DNA of 64,000 bases from Ruegeria arenilitoris. Its GTDB lineage: Bacteria; Pseudomonadota; Alphaproteobacteria; Rhodobacterales; Rhodobacteraceae. Where the stretch lies: the NCBI RefSeq assembly GCF_013030985.1, contig NZ_WPYP01000001.1:744001-808000 (forward strand), in the 5' to 3' direction. The translations under genes and the position numbers were made by a program. The notes under the pieces were generated by a model. That model saw nothing but the letters and a program-made list of their open reading frames with translations, was not told the DNA's origin and did not search any database. Shown here piece after piece: positions 46,423-55,784 of this stretch (position 1 is the first letter of the stretch; every line of letters starts with the position of its first letter).

Positions 46423-47946
46423 ATGTGTGGGATTTTGGGGATCGCAAGCAGGACGCATGATGTCTTTGCGGAAATCTATGACGGGCTGCTGATGCTGCAG
46501 CACCGGGGCCAGGACGCCTCGGGCATCGTCACCTTTAACGGCGAATTCTTCCGTGAGAAGAAAGCCAACGGTCTGGTCAAGGACGTGTTCAACGCACAGG
46601 ACGCCGAGACCCTTTTGGGCAAGATCGGGATGGGTCATGTACGCTACCCCACCGCCGGTTCGCTCAGTGCAGCCGAAGCGCAGCCGTTCTTTGTGAACGC
46701 GCCTTATGGCATCTATCTGGTCCACAACGGCAACATCACCAACACCGCCGAACAGCGCGAGAAGGTGACCGCCAAATACAGCCGCCACCTGCGCACCACC
46801 TCTGATTCCGAGATTCTGCTGAACGTGCTGGCCGACAAGGTCGCCGACGCGATCAAGGTGAACGGCAATGCCGAACCCATCCGCAACCTCTTTGCCGGTG
46901 TGAAGATGACGATGGAACGGGTTCAGGGCGCCTATTCGGTGATCTGTCTGGTTGCCGGTGTCGGCATGTTGGCCTTCCGCGATCCCTATGGCATCCGCCC
47001 GCTGTCTGTCGCCAAGCGCGATGTGGATGGCGAAGGGGACGACTATGCCTTTGCCTCGGAAGACGTGGCATTCGGCATCAACGGCTTTGACAAGCTGCGC
47101 GACGTCAAACCCGGTGAAGCGATCCTGATCGATCTGGACGGCAACATGCACACGTTCCAGGCGGTCGAAGGGCAACTGACGCCGTGTATCTTTGAATATG
47201 TCTACCTTGCACGGCCTGACTCGCTGCTGGACGGTGTTTCGGTCTACAAAACCCAGATGCGCATGGGGCAAACTCTGGCCCGCCAGATCGAGGCCGCCGG
47301 TCTTGATATCGACCGCATCATTCCCGTGCCCGACAGCGCCCGCCCTGTCGCGCTTGAGGTCGCCAAGGCGACCGGCATCCCCTACCGCGAGGGTCTGGTC
47401 AAGAACCGCTATGTCGGTCGGACCTTCATCATGCCCGGTCAGGAAGAGCGTCAGAAATCGGTGCGTCGCAAGCTGAACGCGGTACCGCTGGAGTTCAAGG
47501 GCCACAACGTGTTGCTGATCGACGACTCGATCGTGCGCGGCAACACAATCAAGAAGATCGTGCAGATGTGCCGCGACGCCGGTGCAAAAAAAGTATACAT
47601 CGCCAGCGCCTCACCGCCGGTGAAATTCCCCAATGTCTACGGCATCGACATGCCCACCAAGCATGAACTGATCGCCAATGGCAAAGAGATCGAAGAGATC
47701 CGGCAGGAACTGGGGGCGGATGCCTTGTTCTATCAGAACCTCGACGACCTGATCTGGTCCGCAAAGGAAGGCAACCCCGAGATCGAGGCCTTCGACTGTT
47801 CCTGCTTTGACGGCAATTACATCACCGGCAGCGTCAGCGACGATTATCTGGACAGCCTGGAAAACAGCAGCCGCGTCAGCAAAAAGCGCAAGGATATGCA
47901 GGTGCCCGGAGGGTCTTGGAACGCGGCGAAACTGGCCTCGGGGTAA
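46423..47946 (+). CDS. purF: Amidophosphoribosyltransferase
   Basis: First committed enzyme of purine synthesis, making phosphoribosylamine from PRPP and glutamine. 507 residues. Class II glutaminase domain with the nucleophile Cys2 (MCGILGIA) and no propeptide, then the phosphoribosyltransferase domain with VLLIDDSIVRGNTIKK (PRPP loop). A conserved SYSVICLVAG-like stretch (AYSVICLVAG) lies near 170. It lies downstream of radA-cvpA on the same strand, separated by the zinc-finger gene, and is followed by a terminator. Confidence 0.97.
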   Translation: MCGILGIASRTHDVFAEIYDGLLMLQHRGQDASGIVTFNGEFFREKKANGLVKDVFNAQDAETLLGKIGMGHVRYPTAGSLSAAEAQPFFVNAPYGIYLVHNGNITNTAEQREKVTAKYSRHLRTTSDSEILLNVLADKVADAIKVNGNAEPIRNLFAGVKMTMERVQGAYSVICLVAGVGMLAFRDPYGIRPLSVAKRDVDGEGDDYAFASEDVAFGINGFDKLRDVKPGEAILIDLDGNMHTFQAVEGQLTPCIFEYVYLARPDSLLDGVSVYKTQMRMGQTLARQIEAAGLDIDRIIPVPDSARPVALEVAKATGIPYREGLVKNRYVGRTFIMPGQEERQKSVRRKLNAVPLEFKGHNVLLIDDSIVRGNTIKKIVQMCRDAGAKKVYIASASPPVKFPNVYGIDMPTKHELIANGKEIEEIRQELGADALFYQNLDDLIWSAKEGNPEIEAFDCSCFDGNYITGSVSDDYLDSLENSSRVSKKRKDMQVPGGSWNAAKLASG

Positions 47947-47973
47947 GGTCAGAACCGAATCAATAAAGCTTTC

Positions 47974-48006
47974 GGCCCGCTTCGCTGATGCGATGTGGGC
48001 CTTTTT
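47974..48006 (+). terminator. Terminator after purF
   Basis: GGCCC (47974-47978) pairs with GGGCC (47997-48001) around a loop with further pairing, followed by TTTTTC. Confidence 0.7.
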
Positions 48007-48073
48007 CTATCCGGCATACCGGCTCATGAGTGGGTTTTCGCGCACAACCCTTCGATGAAGAAATTGCAATCGC

Positions 48074-48117
48074 AAGGGCTTCGGCGGGGTAGTGAAACCC
48101 GCCGTATTCTCGCCCTT
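48074..48117. promoter_or_regulatory. Nested inverted repeat upstream of the PilP-like gene
   Basis: CGGCGGG/CCCGCCG (48082-48088 with 48098-48104) inside AAGGGC/GCCCTT (48074-48079 with 48112-48117). It sits in the 266-base gap between purF and the mini-protein gene, about 100 bases before the latter. No U-tract and no known riboswitch match. Confidence 0.35.
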
Positions 48118-48212
48118 CGTCCGGGGTTTTAGTCGCGGTTCCGGTTTGCTAGGCCAGCGGCAACCAACCACTCCTAACAAGGGGCTGGGTCACCTCGGCC
48201 GAGCCGGAATTC

Positions 48213-48461
48213 ATGTCAAACGCAACCGTCAAAAGTGCGGCCACGCAAAAGGGCGCACTGAACAAAAGCTCTGTGTCCGTTCTGGGGGTCTTTGGGCCGA
48301 AATCGGATATGCGCGCTCTGGTGCGCATGTCTTCGGGGCGCGTGAAAGAGGTCAAGCCCGGCAGCCGGGTTTCATCAAGCACCGTGGTCGCCATTGATGA
48401 CGACGGCGTGATGCTGCGACAAAGCGGCCAGACCAAGCGCATCGCTATTCCCGGCAGCTAA
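48213..48461 (+). CDS. PilP/GspC-like mini-protein
   Basis: 82 residues. The segment SVLGVFGPKSDMRALVRM, then GRVKEVKPGSRV and VVAIDDDGVMLRQSG, follows the beta-domain pattern of PilP and the homology region of GspC (type IV pilus/type II secretion). There is no signal peptide or TM anchor, and an in-frame TAG at 48150 shows it is not part of a longer frame. It may be a stand-alone domain or a remnant of a larger protein. The ribosome site is weak (CCGGA). An SDR gene follows 41 bases downstream. Confidence 0.6.
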   Translation: MSNATVKSAATQKGALNKSSVSVLGVFGPKSDMRALVRMSSGRVKEVKPGSRVSSSTVVAIDDDGVMLRQSGQTKRIAIPGS

Positions 48462-48502
48462 ACCGGCTTGACGCCCTGCGCGCAGGGGTTCAAACCGCTG
48501 TC

Positions 48503-49147
48503 ATGACCGATCAGAGTAAAATTGCCCTCGTCACCGGGGCCTCTCGCGGGCTGGGCGCTGCCCTGGCCGAGGCGCTGGTACCCGAATATCACATCGTCGC
48601 CGTTGCCCGCACCACCGGTGGGCTGGAAGAGCTGGATGATCGCATCCGCGCCAAAGGCGGCGCAGCAACGCTTGCGCCCATGGACATCGCTGATCCGAAT
48701 GCCATGGCGACCCTGTGCCGGGGCATTCATGACCGTTGGGGCAAGGTGGACCTGTGGCTGCATACCGCAGTTCACACATCCGCCCTGACACCCACGCACT
48801 TCATCGACCCGAAGGAATGGACCAAAGCCGTCAACACCAACGCAACGGCCACGTCGGTCCTGATCCCCTATATCTCTCCCCTGTTGGGTGAGGCGGGCCA
48901 CGCGGTGTTCTTCGACGATCCCAAAGCGGGTGAAAAATTCTATGGCATCTATGGTGCGACCAAGGCCGCTCAGATGGCGCTTGCGCGCAGCTGGGCGCTG
49001 GAAACCGAACGGACCGGTCCACGCGTGACCATTGTCGAGCCCAAGCCGATGCCAACAGCTGTGCGCGCCCGGTTCCATCCCGGTGAGGATCGGGATGTGC
49101 TGACCAGCACAGCGGATGAGGCCGCGCGTATTCTGGCGTTGCTGTAA
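48503..49147 (+). CDS. SDR-family oxidoreductase
   Basis: 214-residue short-chain dehydrogenase. Nucleotide motif TGASRGLGAAL at 14-24; the active-site YGIYGATKAA (Tyr-x-x-x-Lys) lies near 150. The usual NNAG is altered to HTAVH, and the catalytic Ser region is weak (AVFFDDPKAG), so the reaction is uncertain. The C-terminal part is short for the family. A 40-base repeat copy lies just beyond its stop. Confidence 0.85.
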   Translation: MTDQSKIALVTGASRGLGAALAEALVPEYHIVAVARTTGGLEELDDRIRAKGGAATLAPMDIADPNAMATLCRGIHDRWGKVDLWLHTAVHTSALTPTHFIDPKEWTKAVNTNATATSVLIPYISPLLGEAGHAVFFDDPKAGEKFYGIYGATKAAQMALARSWALETERTGPRVTIVEPKPMPTAVRARFHPGEDRDVLTSTADEAARILALL

Positions 49148-49160
49148 GGAATGACCCTTT

Positions 49161-49200
49161 GGGCCATGCCTCTGGCGGAGGTATCTTGGGCCAGATGAAG
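49161..49200 (-). repeat. 40-bp intergenic repeat, copy A
   Basis: Reverse-complement copy of the element at 52948-52987, 38 of 40 bases identical. The core CCTCCGCC-R-GAGG is nearly palindromic. Located between the convergent stops of the SDR and DUF815 genes. Confidence 0.7.
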
Positions 49201-49208
49201 CGGACGGG

Positions 49209-50051
49209 TTACGCGATGTGAACGCCGTTGCGCCCGGCGAGATCGACAAAAAACTGCCAAGCCACGCGGCCCGAGCGTGCGCCGCGTGTGGCCTGCCATT
49301 CGATGGCTTCGGCACGCAGGGTCTCGGGGGCGACAGACACACCGTAGGCCGCGCAGTAGCGGTCGATCATGGCGAGGTATTCGTCCTGATCGCAGGGGTG
49401 GAAGCCCAGCCACAGGCCAAACCGGTCGGACAGCGACACCTTTTCCTCGACCGCCTCGGACGGGTTGATGGCGCTTGAACGCTCGTTCTCGATCATGTCC
49501 CGCGGCATCAGGTGGCGGCGGTTCGAGGTGGCGTAAAAGACGACGTTTTCCGGGCGGCCTTCGATACCGCCGTCCAGCACCGCCTTGAGCGATTTGTAGT
49601 GCTGGTCATCGTGACTGAAGGACAGGTCATCGCAGAACAGGATAAACCGATGCGGCGCAGCGCGCAGATGGTTCAGCAGGCGCGCGACCGAGCCCATGTC
49701 CTCGCGCTGCAGTTCGACCAGTTTCAGGTCGGGGAAATCCGCCTGCAGCGTACCATGCACCGCTTTGACGAGACTGGATTTTCCCATCCCCCGCGCGCCC
49801 CAAAGCAGAGCGTTATTGGCCTTGAAGCCAGCCGCAAACCGGCGCGTGTTGTCCAACAACGTATCGCGGGAGCGGTTGATACCGACCAGCAGGTCCAGAT
49901 CGACGCGGTTGACCTGCGTGACCGGCTCCAGCCGATCAGGTTCCACGTGCCAGACAAAGGCCGGGGCTGCCGCAAAATCCGGCGCAGCCAGAGGGGCTGG
50001 CGCCATACGTTCCAGCGCGTTGGCGATGCGGTTCAGGGATTGGTCGTCCAT
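49209..50051 (-). CDS. AAA+ ATPase of the DUF815 family
   Basis: 280-residue P-loop ATPase. Walker A is LLWGARGMGKSSLVKA near 83-98, Walker B FILFCDDLSFS near 138, sensor 1 VVFYATSNRRHL near 170. The N-terminal 70 residues are the DUF815-specific part. The biological role is unknown. It lies downstream of tatC on the same strand beyond a terminator, an arrangement I associate with Rhodobacterales tat loci. Confidence 0.88.
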   Translation of the reverse strand: MDDQSLNRIANALERMAPAPLAAPDFAAAPAFVWHVEPDRLEPVTQVNRVDLDLLVGINRSRDTLLDNTRRFAAGFKANNALLWGARGMGKSSLVKAVHGTLQADFPDLKLVELQREDMGSVARLLNHLRAAPHRFILFCDDLSFSHDDQHYKSLKAVLDGGIEGRPENVVFYATSNRRHLMPRDMIENERSSAINPSEAVEEKVSLSDRFGLWLGFHPCDQDEYLAMIDRYCAAYGVSVAPETLRAEAIEWQATRGARSGRVAWQFFVDLAGRNGVHIA

Positions 50052-50117
50052 TAGAGCCTCCGGTCTTGTCTTGCGGGGTTCAAACCATGTTCAGCCCGGC
50101 ACAACAAGAGCCGCAAT

Positions 50118-50146
50118 GAAAAAGGCGCGCCCGGAAGGACGCGCCT
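50118..50146 (-). terminator. Terminator after tatC (leftward)
   Basis: Stem AGGCGCG/CGCGCCT (50123-50129 with 50140-50146), followed on the minus strand by TTTTT. Confidence 0.75.
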
Positions 50147-50167
50147 GATTGTATGCAACCGACAGGA

Positions 50168-51046
50168 TTACTTGCCGTCTTCTTCCAGAATGATCTCTTC
50201 GTCGGCCTCTTCTTCTTCGTCGTCATAGTAGCCGTCTGCGCGCAGTTGCTCTTCGCGCTTTTTCTCGACCCGGGCGACGAGGAAGATCGACACCTCATAG
50301 AGCCCGTAGACCACCACAAACAGGATGATCTGCGTAATCACGTCCGGCGGGGTCACCAGCGCGGCCAGTACCAGAATGGCGACCACAGCGTATTTGCGCA
50401 CCGAGCCCAGCCCTTCGGCGGTAACCAGTCCCGCCTTGCCCATCAGGGTCAGCAGAACCGGCAGCTGGAAACACAGGCCAAAGGCTACGATAAACTTGAT
50501 CGTCAGGTTCAGGTATTCCTGCGCCGAGCCCTGGAACACCACGCTCAGCGGTGCTGAGGTTGCGCCTTCGGTCACGGCCTCACCTTCAGCCCCGAATTGC
50601 TGGAAGCCAAGGAAGAAGTCATAGGCCAGCGGCGTGACCACATAGAACGCAAAGCTCGCCCCCAGCAGGAACATGAAGGGCGAGGCCAGCATGAACGGCA
50701 GGAACGCGTTCTTTTCCGACTTGTACAAGCCCGGCGCCACGAACCGCCACATCTGCATCCCGATGTAAGGAAAGGCCAGGATGAAGCCGCCCAGCAACGA
50801 GACCTTGATGGCGACAAAGAACCCCTCTTGCGGCGAGATGAAGATCAACCCGCAATCCTGTCCGCGTTCAGCCAGAACACTGCACAGCGGGTTAGTCAGG
50901 AAATTGAAGAGCGGCGTGGCCACTGTAAAACAGATGATCATGCCGACCAGAAACGCCACGACGCAGTGAATCAACCGCGTGCGCAGCTCCGCCAGGTGCT
51001 CGATCAATGGGGCCGAGCTGTCCTCGATCTCGTCGGTTTTGGTCAT
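50168..51046 (-). CDS. tatC: Sec-independent protein translocase TatC
   Basis: 292-residue inner-membrane receptor of the twin-arginine pathway, with six TM helices. Near residue 16 the conserved [13 protein letters not shown] binds the signal peptide; the [16 protein letters not shown] region with FQLP motifs follows. A long acidic C-terminal tail ([18 protein letters not shown]) is extra compared with E. coli. It overlaps tatB by four bases. Confidence 0.96.
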   Translation of the reverse strand: MTKTDEIEDSSAPLIEHLAELRTRLIHCVVAFLVGMIICFTVATPLFNFLTNPLCSVLAERGQDCGLIFISPQEGFFVAIKVSLLGGFILAFPYIGMQMWRFVAPGLYKSEKNAFLPFMLASPFMFLLGASFAFYVVTPLAYDFFLGFQQFGAEGEAVTEGATSAPLSVVFQGSAQEYLNLTIKFIVAFGLCFQLPVLLTLMGKAGLVTAEGLGSVRKYAVVAILVLAALVTPPDVITQIILFVVVYGLYEVSIFLVARVEKKREEQLRADGYYDDEEEEADEEIILEEDGK

Positions 51047-51501
51047 GTCTTGCTTTCGGTTTTCAGCGCGGCTTCGGCCTCTTCAGCCTTGGCCAGCGCG
51101 TCAGCAGCTTCCTTGGCCTTGCGTTCAGCAGCGGCCCGTGCGGTCGAGGCCTGAATCTTCTTGGCCTGTTCGGCCCGTTCAGCGGCCAGCTTGCCGGTCT
51201 CGCTGTCAGGGTCAAACTTGGTCGGGTCGATGCTTTTCGCCAGATCCTGCGCAGCCTCTTTCACGCCATCCATCGCGCTGCCCACAGGGTTGGTCGCCGC
51301 GTTGAGACCCTTCTTGATCTCGTTCACGCCCGCCTGATCGGCAGCCTCGTTCATGGCGCTGGAAAACTCGCGCGCCATGCCACGGGCCTTGCCGACAAAG
51401 CGGCCAACATTGCGAAACAGCACCGGCAGGTCCTTAGGCCCCACAACGATCAGGGCGACAACGCCGATGACCAGAAGCTCGGTCCAGCCCAGATCAAACA
51501 T
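51043..51501 (-). CDS. tatB: Sec-independent protein translocase TatB
   Basis: 152 residues with one N-terminal TM helix ([20 protein letters not shown]), an amphipathic helix beginning [17 protein letters not shown], and a long charged helical tail rich in Ala, Glu and Lys. The GW-TELL motif identifies TatB over TatA. It lies between tatA (6 bases upstream) and tatC. Confidence 0.95.
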   Translation of the reverse strand: MFDLGWTELLVIGVVALIVVGPKDLPVLFRNVGRFVGKARGMAREFSSAMNEAADQAGVNEIKKGLNAATNPVGSAMDGVKEAAQDLAKSIDPTKFDPDSETGKLAAERAEQAKKIQASTARAAAERKAKEAADALAKAEEAEAALKTESKT

Positions 51502-51507
51502 CTGGAC

Positions 51508-51723
51508 TTAGGCCTTGTCTTTGTCGGTCTCGGGCGTGACGTCCTTGGCCACTTCGGCGGCGTCCTGCTCCAGCTCGTCCGCGCCTTCCTTGACGCCGCG
51601 CTTGAACGAAGTGATGCCTTTGCCCACTTCGCCCATCAATGAGCTGATTTTGCCGCGGCCAAACAGCACCAGCACCACTACGGCGATCAGCAGAAGACCG
51701 GGAAGGCCGATATTGTTAAGCAT
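51508..51723 (-). CDS. tatA: Sec-independent protein translocase TatA
   Basis: 71-residue pore-forming subunit. It has a short TM helix ([16 protein letters not shown]), then the [17 protein letters not shown] hinge and amphipathic helix with the FKRG turn. The ATG at 51723 follows AAAGGAG; a longer frame upstream is rejected. First gene of tatABC. Confidence 0.96.
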   Translation of the reverse strand: MLNNIGLPGLLLIAVVVLVLFGRGKISSLMGEVGKGITSFKRGVKEGADELEQDAAEVAKDVTPETDKDKA

Positions 51724-51942
51724 GTCTATTCTCCTTTTACGTCGGCGCCGTGCGCCGGGAATGTTGTCTGGCCTCGTGTCTACGCCCACAAGCCCGCGGG
51801 CAAAAGTGAGGCAGATCAATTCTGCGCCGAATTGTGAACGGATCCCGCGTTTTTTGCGGTCTGGCAATTTTCAACTGACAGGTTTATGTCAGTTGCAGGG
51901 GGCTAGGTAGAGGGCATCGAAACCTGGTCAACGGAGATTCAA

Positions 51943-52248
51943 ATGACCCATGTTGCAGAAATCGTCACCTTCACCCTCGCCAACGGCACCACGCCGGAAG
52001 AGTTCGTGAAACTCAGCCAGGCCTCCGAAGCCTTCGTCCGATCAGCACCGGGCTTTGCCCACCGGCAGCTGAGCCAGGGTGAGGATGGCCGCTGGACTGA
52101 CTATGTCATCTGGACCGATATGAAAGCCGCCAAGGATGCCGCCGCGCAATTCCCGCAACAGGACTTCTGCGCAGGGTTGATGGCAGCCATCAACCCTGAA
52201 AGCATCCAGATGCGCCATGAGAACGTGCTATGGAACATGACCGCCTAA
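51943..52248 (+). CDS. Antibiotic biosynthesis monooxygenase-like (ABM fold) protein
   Basis: 101-residue small protein with ferredoxin-like ABM/dimeric alpha-beta-barrel features (VAEIVTFTLANGTTPEEFV, then GFAHRQLSQGEDGRWTDYVIW). Such proteins are small monooxygenases or sensors. The following gene, 21 bases downstream, is a WYL regulator, so the two may form a regulated pair. Start ATG at 51943 with GGAG upstream. Confidence 0.8.
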   Translation: MTHVAEIVTFTLANGTTPEEFVKLSQASEAFVRSAPGFAHRQLSQGEDGRWTDYVIWTDMKAAKDAAAQFPQQDFCAGLMAAINPESIQMRHENVLWNMTA

Positions 52249-52269
52249 AAGCGGTTCGGATGGCGTGAC

Positions 52270-52941
52270 ATGCGCCGCACGGATCGCCTGTTCGATATCA
52301 TCCAGATCCTGCGCGACGGTAAACTGCACCGCGCGCAGGACATTGCGGACCGGCTCGAAGTATCGGTCCGCACGATCTATCGCGACATGGATACGTTGGT
52401 CGCGTCCGGTGTCCCGGTCGAGGGTGAGCGCGGCGTGGGCTACATGGTCCGCGAGCAGATCACCCTGCCCCCGCTGAACCTGACCCCCGCGGAATTGGAG
52501 GCTCTGAACCTCGGCATGGCCATTGTGGCCGAGGCCGCCGACCCGGACCTGAAAGCTGCGGCTGAGTCACTGGCCGACAAGATCGATGCGGTGCTGCCCA
52601 CTCAGGTCGTGGCCGAGGCAGACACGTGGAAGTTCGCCGTCTATCCCTTTGCCGACGCCGCGCGCGGTCTGGCGTATATGGCCCCTATCCGGGCCGCCAT
52701 CAAATCCCGCCAGAAACTGCACCTGACATATCGCCGTATCGACGGAGTTCTGACCGAGCGCACCATACGCCCCCTGCACATGGAGTATTGGGGCCGCGTC
52801 TGGACCCTTACCGCGTGGTGCGAGCTGCGTGAGGGGTTTCGCGTGTTCCGCATCGACCTGATCGAAGCTGTCGAGCCCCTACCCGAAGTTTTCGCAGATG
52901 AACCCGGCAAAAGCCTGAGCGACTTCGACCCGCACGCCTGA
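52270..52941 (+). CDS. HTH-WYL transcriptional regulator (YafY family)
   Basis: 223 residues. The N-terminal HTH_11 winged helix (FDIIQILRDGKLHRAQDIAD, then SVRTIYRDMDTLVASG) is followed by a C-terminal WYL domain (residues about 135-215, with RRIDGVLTERTIRPLHMEYWGRVW). WYL domains bind ligands such as nucleic acids or nucleotides. It lies downstream of the ABM protein on the same strand; possible targets include that gene. Confidence 0.9.
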   Translation: MRRTDRLFDIIQILRDGKLHRAQDIADRLEVSVRTIYRDMDTLVASGVPVEGERGVGYMVREQITLPPLNLTPAELEALNLGMAIVAEAADPDLKAAAESLADKIDAVLPTQVVAEADTWKFAVYPFADAARGLAYMAPIRAAIKSRQKLHLTYRRIDGVLTERTIRPLHMEYWGRVWTLTAWCELREGFRVFRIDLIEAVEPLPEVFADEPGKSLSDFDPHA

Positions 52942-52947
52942 TCCGCT

Positions 52948-52987
52948 CTTCATCTGGCCCAAAATACCTCCGCCGGAGGCATGGCCC
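52948..52987 (+). repeat. 40-bp intergenic repeat, copy B
   Basis: CTTCATCTGGCCCAA..., with the palindromic core CCTCCGCCGGAGG at about 52967-52979. 38 of 40 bases match the reverse complement of 49161-49200. It lies between the convergent stops of the WYL and NlpD genes. Confidence 0.7.
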
Positions 52988-53004
52988 GGAACGGGCCATT
53001 TCCA

Positions 53005-54171
53005 TCACTTCAGATATGGCTCAGGATCAACCGACTCGAAGCCCTTGCGCACTTCGAAATGGACATATGCATTGTCCCCACCGCGCAGGGACGCAATCTG
53101 TTGTCCGCGGCGTACCCGGTCACCTTTTTTGACACTGGCCTTATCGACATTCGCGTAGACGGTCAGAAGGTCGCTGTTGTGCTTGATCACAATGATCGGC
53201 ACCTGATCTGCATCTGCGGTGATGGCCGCCACGGTTCCGGCTTCGGCCGCCTTTACGGCAGACCCGGGTGAACCCGCGATATCGATCCCCTCGTTCTTGC
53301 CCTTGTCATAGGTCCGGATGATCGTCCCGGTGACCGGCAGCCCAAGGGCCGAGTTGCTTTGGCTGGTCGGCGCTTCTGCGGTCACGTCAGGCGCAGGCAC
53401 GGCCGCGGCGATCTGCTCATCCGGCAGGGGTTGTGTCGCGCTTGGCGGCGTCGGTGTGGGCGACCCCTGCCCCGGCTGCGTCACATTCGTGGCCGGCACG
53501 GCGGCCTGTTGCGGCGCAGGCTGGTTCTTGATCGGGATCAGCAGGAACTGATCTTCCCGTACCGTAAAGTCCGACCCCAACCCGTTCCATTCTGCCAGCG
53601 CATCGACCGGAACATCATAGAGCCGCGCGATGGTATAGGCCGTCTCACCCCGTTTGACCTTGTGGCGCACCGGCTCGGGCCCCGAGGCAACAGGTGGCTT
53701 CGGCGCTGGTGCCGCAGCGGGTTGCGCGGGTTCCAGCGTTGATGTCCGGACCGATCCATCCGCCGGAGCCTCGTCAATCGCTGTTCCGGCAATGGTGGCG
53801 ATATCCACCGTGCTGGCGGCGCTGACGGTGCGCGGCAGCGCAATCACTTCGCCGTCACGCAGTTGGTCCGCGGGTTGCAACCCATTGAACCTGGCCAACT
53901 CGCCCGCTGGCAGACCGATACGCGCAGCCACATCACTTACCGTGTCGCCCCGGCGCGCGACGGCCACCTGATAGTTCGGATAGGTTATCACTCCGCGCGC
54001 GTCGGGCGTTGGGCGATTAGCGGTCACGCCTCTCGCTGCGTCGGCGGTGGAAAATCCACCGACCTCCCCGCGCAGATCATAGTCGAACGGGCCCTCGCAC
54101 CCGGCCAGGAACGCTACGGCTGCCACCCCTGTCGCGCAGCGCAACATCGCTGATTTGGAAACTGCTCTCAT
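53005..54171 (-). CDS. nlpD: NlpD-like lipoprotein with LysM and degenerate M23 domains
   Basis: 388-residue envelope protein. Lipobox FLAGC (Cys25), two LysM motifs (about 66-115 and 168-212), a Pro/Ala/Thr-rich linker, then an M23/LytM domain. The M23 zinc ligands look lost: the first motif reads NEGIDI rather than HxGxD-type with His, and the last HxH is VHFE. This matches NlpD/EnvC-type activators of cell-wall amidases rather than an active peptidase. It follows pcm by 63 bases within surE-pcm-nlpD. Confidence 0.92.
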   Translation of the reverse strand: MRAVSKSAMLRCATGVAAVAFLAGCEGPFDYDLRGEVGGFSTADAARGVTANRPTPDARGVITYPNYQVAVARRGDTVSDVAARIGLPAGELARFNGLQPADQLRDGEVIALPRTVSAASTVDIATIAGTAIDEAPADGSVRTSTLEPAQPAAAPAPKPPVASGPEPVRHKVKRGETAYTIARLYDVPVDALAEWNGLGSDFTVREDQFLLIPIKNQPAPQQAAVPATNVTQPGQGSPTPTPPSATQPLPDEQIAAAVPAPDVTAEAPTSQSNSALGLPVTGTIIRTYDKGKNEGIDIAGSPGSAVKAAEAGTVAAITADADQVPIIVIKHNSDLLTVYANVDKASVKKGDRVRRGQQIASLRGGDNAYVHFEVRKGFESVDPEPYLK

Positions 54172-54234
54172 CTTACTGTCCTCATCGCCTGCCCCTGTTA
54201 CCCGGGGTTCCGGCGCATATTGCAGAATATCTAG

Positions 54235-54885
54235 TTACGCCCCGTCCCTGCCAAGCCCCTCTAACAGGGGCACGAAACGAACGGGCAACAATTCGTCATA
54301 GTCCAGACCGGTTTCGGTGCGACGGACCCGGATCAGGGTCTGAACCGCATCCGACTGTCCCACCGGCAACACCATGATACCGCCGATTTTGAGCTGCGCC
54401 AAGAGCGGCCCGGGCGGGTCTTCCGCCGCAGCTGTCACAATGATTCGATCAAACGGGGCCTGTTCGGACAAACCGAAGGACCCGTCCGACAGCATCGCTG
54501 TGACATTGGTCAGCCCCAAGTCACGAAACAACTGCCCGGTTTCGCGCACCAGACGCTTGTGCCGTTCCACCGTATAGACCCGGCGCGCCAGCTTGGACAG
54601 GATCGCCGCCTGATAGCCCGAGCCGGTTCCAACCTCGAGCACCGTATCCCGCGGGCGAACCTCAAGCGCCTGTGTCATCAGCCCCACCACCGAGGGCTGG
54701 CTGATCGTCTGCCCGCAGGCAATCGGCAGCGGCGTATCCTCATATGCGCGCTCGGCAAACAGACCTTTGACGAACTGTCCGCGATCAACCTGCTCCATCG
54801 CGGCCAATACGCGCGCATCCGTCACGCCCCGCGACCGCAGGGCAAACAGGAACTGCATTTTTGTTTCGGGATCTGGTCCGGTCAT
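54235..54885 (-). CDS. pcm: Protein-L-isoaspartate O-methyltransferase
   Basis: 216-residue SAM-dependent repair enzyme. It has [21 protein letters not shown] near 51, the SAM-binding [15 protein letters not shown] near 79, and [20 protein letters not shown] near 134. Overlaps surE by four bases; the surE-pcm-nlpD order is conserved in proteobacteria. Confidence 0.95.
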   Translation of the reverse strand: MTGPDPETKMQFLFALRSRGVTDARVLAAMEQVDRGQFVKGLFAERAYEDTPLPIACGQTISQPSVVGLMTQALEVRPRDTVLEVGTGSGYQAAILSKLARRVYTVERHKRLVRETGQLFRDLGLTNVTAMLSDGSFGLSEQAPFDRIIVTAAAEDPPGPLLAQLKIGGIMVLPVGQSDAVQTLIRVRRTETGLDYDELLPVRFVPLLEGLGRDGA

Positions 54886-55664
54886 TCGATTGTCTTCAGT
54901 GCCTCAAGCGCGTCATGCGCCGTCAGGTCGGCCCGCATTGGCGTGACCGAGATATAGCCCGCCAGATTGACCGCCGCATCCGTCCCCGGTGCGGTCGGGT
55001 TGTGCTGATAGCCGCCCTTGATCCACAGGAACCGCCGCCCCGAGGGCGAGCTGTGCGGCTCGACCGAGAAATGGGTATCGCGACGATAGCCTTGCGGAGC
55101 CACCCGCGTGCCCAGCACTTCGTCGGCGGGGACCGGCGGGAAATTCACGTTGTAAAACAGGCGGTAATCGCCCTGCTCTGACGGAGTCGCATCCAGGATT
55201 TTCCGCACCAGATCGGCGCCGAAACGGGTTGCGGCCTCGAACGGATCGTCCAACCCCAGATTACGCGGGCCGAAATACTGCGACAAGGCAATCGCCGGGA
55301 TACCCTGCAAGGCTGCCTCCATCGCACCGCCAACCGTGCCGGAATAGAGTGTATTCTCGGCCGAGTTGTTGCCCCGGTTCACCCCCGACAACACCAGATC
55401 GGGCCGTGCATCCTTCATCACGTCGTGCAACCCGGCCAGCACGCAATCGGCGGGCGAGCCTTCGGCGGCAAAGCGACGCTCACCGAGTTTGGCGACCATC
55501 ATCGGGTGGGTGTAGCTGATGCAATGGCCGACGCCCGATTGTTCAAACGCAGGCGCGACGACCCACACCTCGCCGTCCGGTCCGGCCAGATCAGCCGCAA
55601 TCGCCTCCAAGGCGATCAGACCCGGCGCGTTGATGCCGTCGTCATTGGTCAAAAGAATACGCAT
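54882..55664 (-). CDS. surE: 5'/3'-nucleotidase SurE
   Basis: 260-residue metal-dependent nucleotidase with the N-terminal metal site [28 protein letters not shown] near 40 and [21 protein letters not shown] near 88. The ATG at 55664 gives the standard N-terminus; an upstream in-frame start at 55724 is rejected. Overlaps pcm by ATGA. Confidence 0.96.
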   Translation of the reverse strand: MRILLTNDDGINAPGLIALEAIAADLAGPDGEVWVVAPAFEQSGVGHCISYTHPMMVAKLGERRFAAEGSPADCVLAGLHDVMKDARPDLVLSGVNRGNNSAENTLYSGTVGGAMEAALQGIPAIALSQYFGPRNLGLDDPFEAATRFGADLVRKILDATPSEQGDYRLFYNVNFPPVPADEVLGTRVAPQGYRRDTHFSVEPHSSPSGRRFLWIKGGYQHNPTAPGTDAAVNLAGYISVTPMRADLTAHDALEALKTIE

Positions 55665-55784
55665 ATGCCCATCCACCGCAGCGTTTTGACCTTGATAGAC
55701 CCGCCCCCGCGCGGCGGCAAGCAAAGCGAACCCGCAATCTGCGGCTTTCGCGCACCACTTTGACCTAAACTGTGATTTCAGACC

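Noticed and set aside
48121..48212. Riboswitch upstream of the PilP-like gene
   Set aside because: I compared it by eye with SAM, SAH and glycine classes and found no matching core; only the hairpin is reported.
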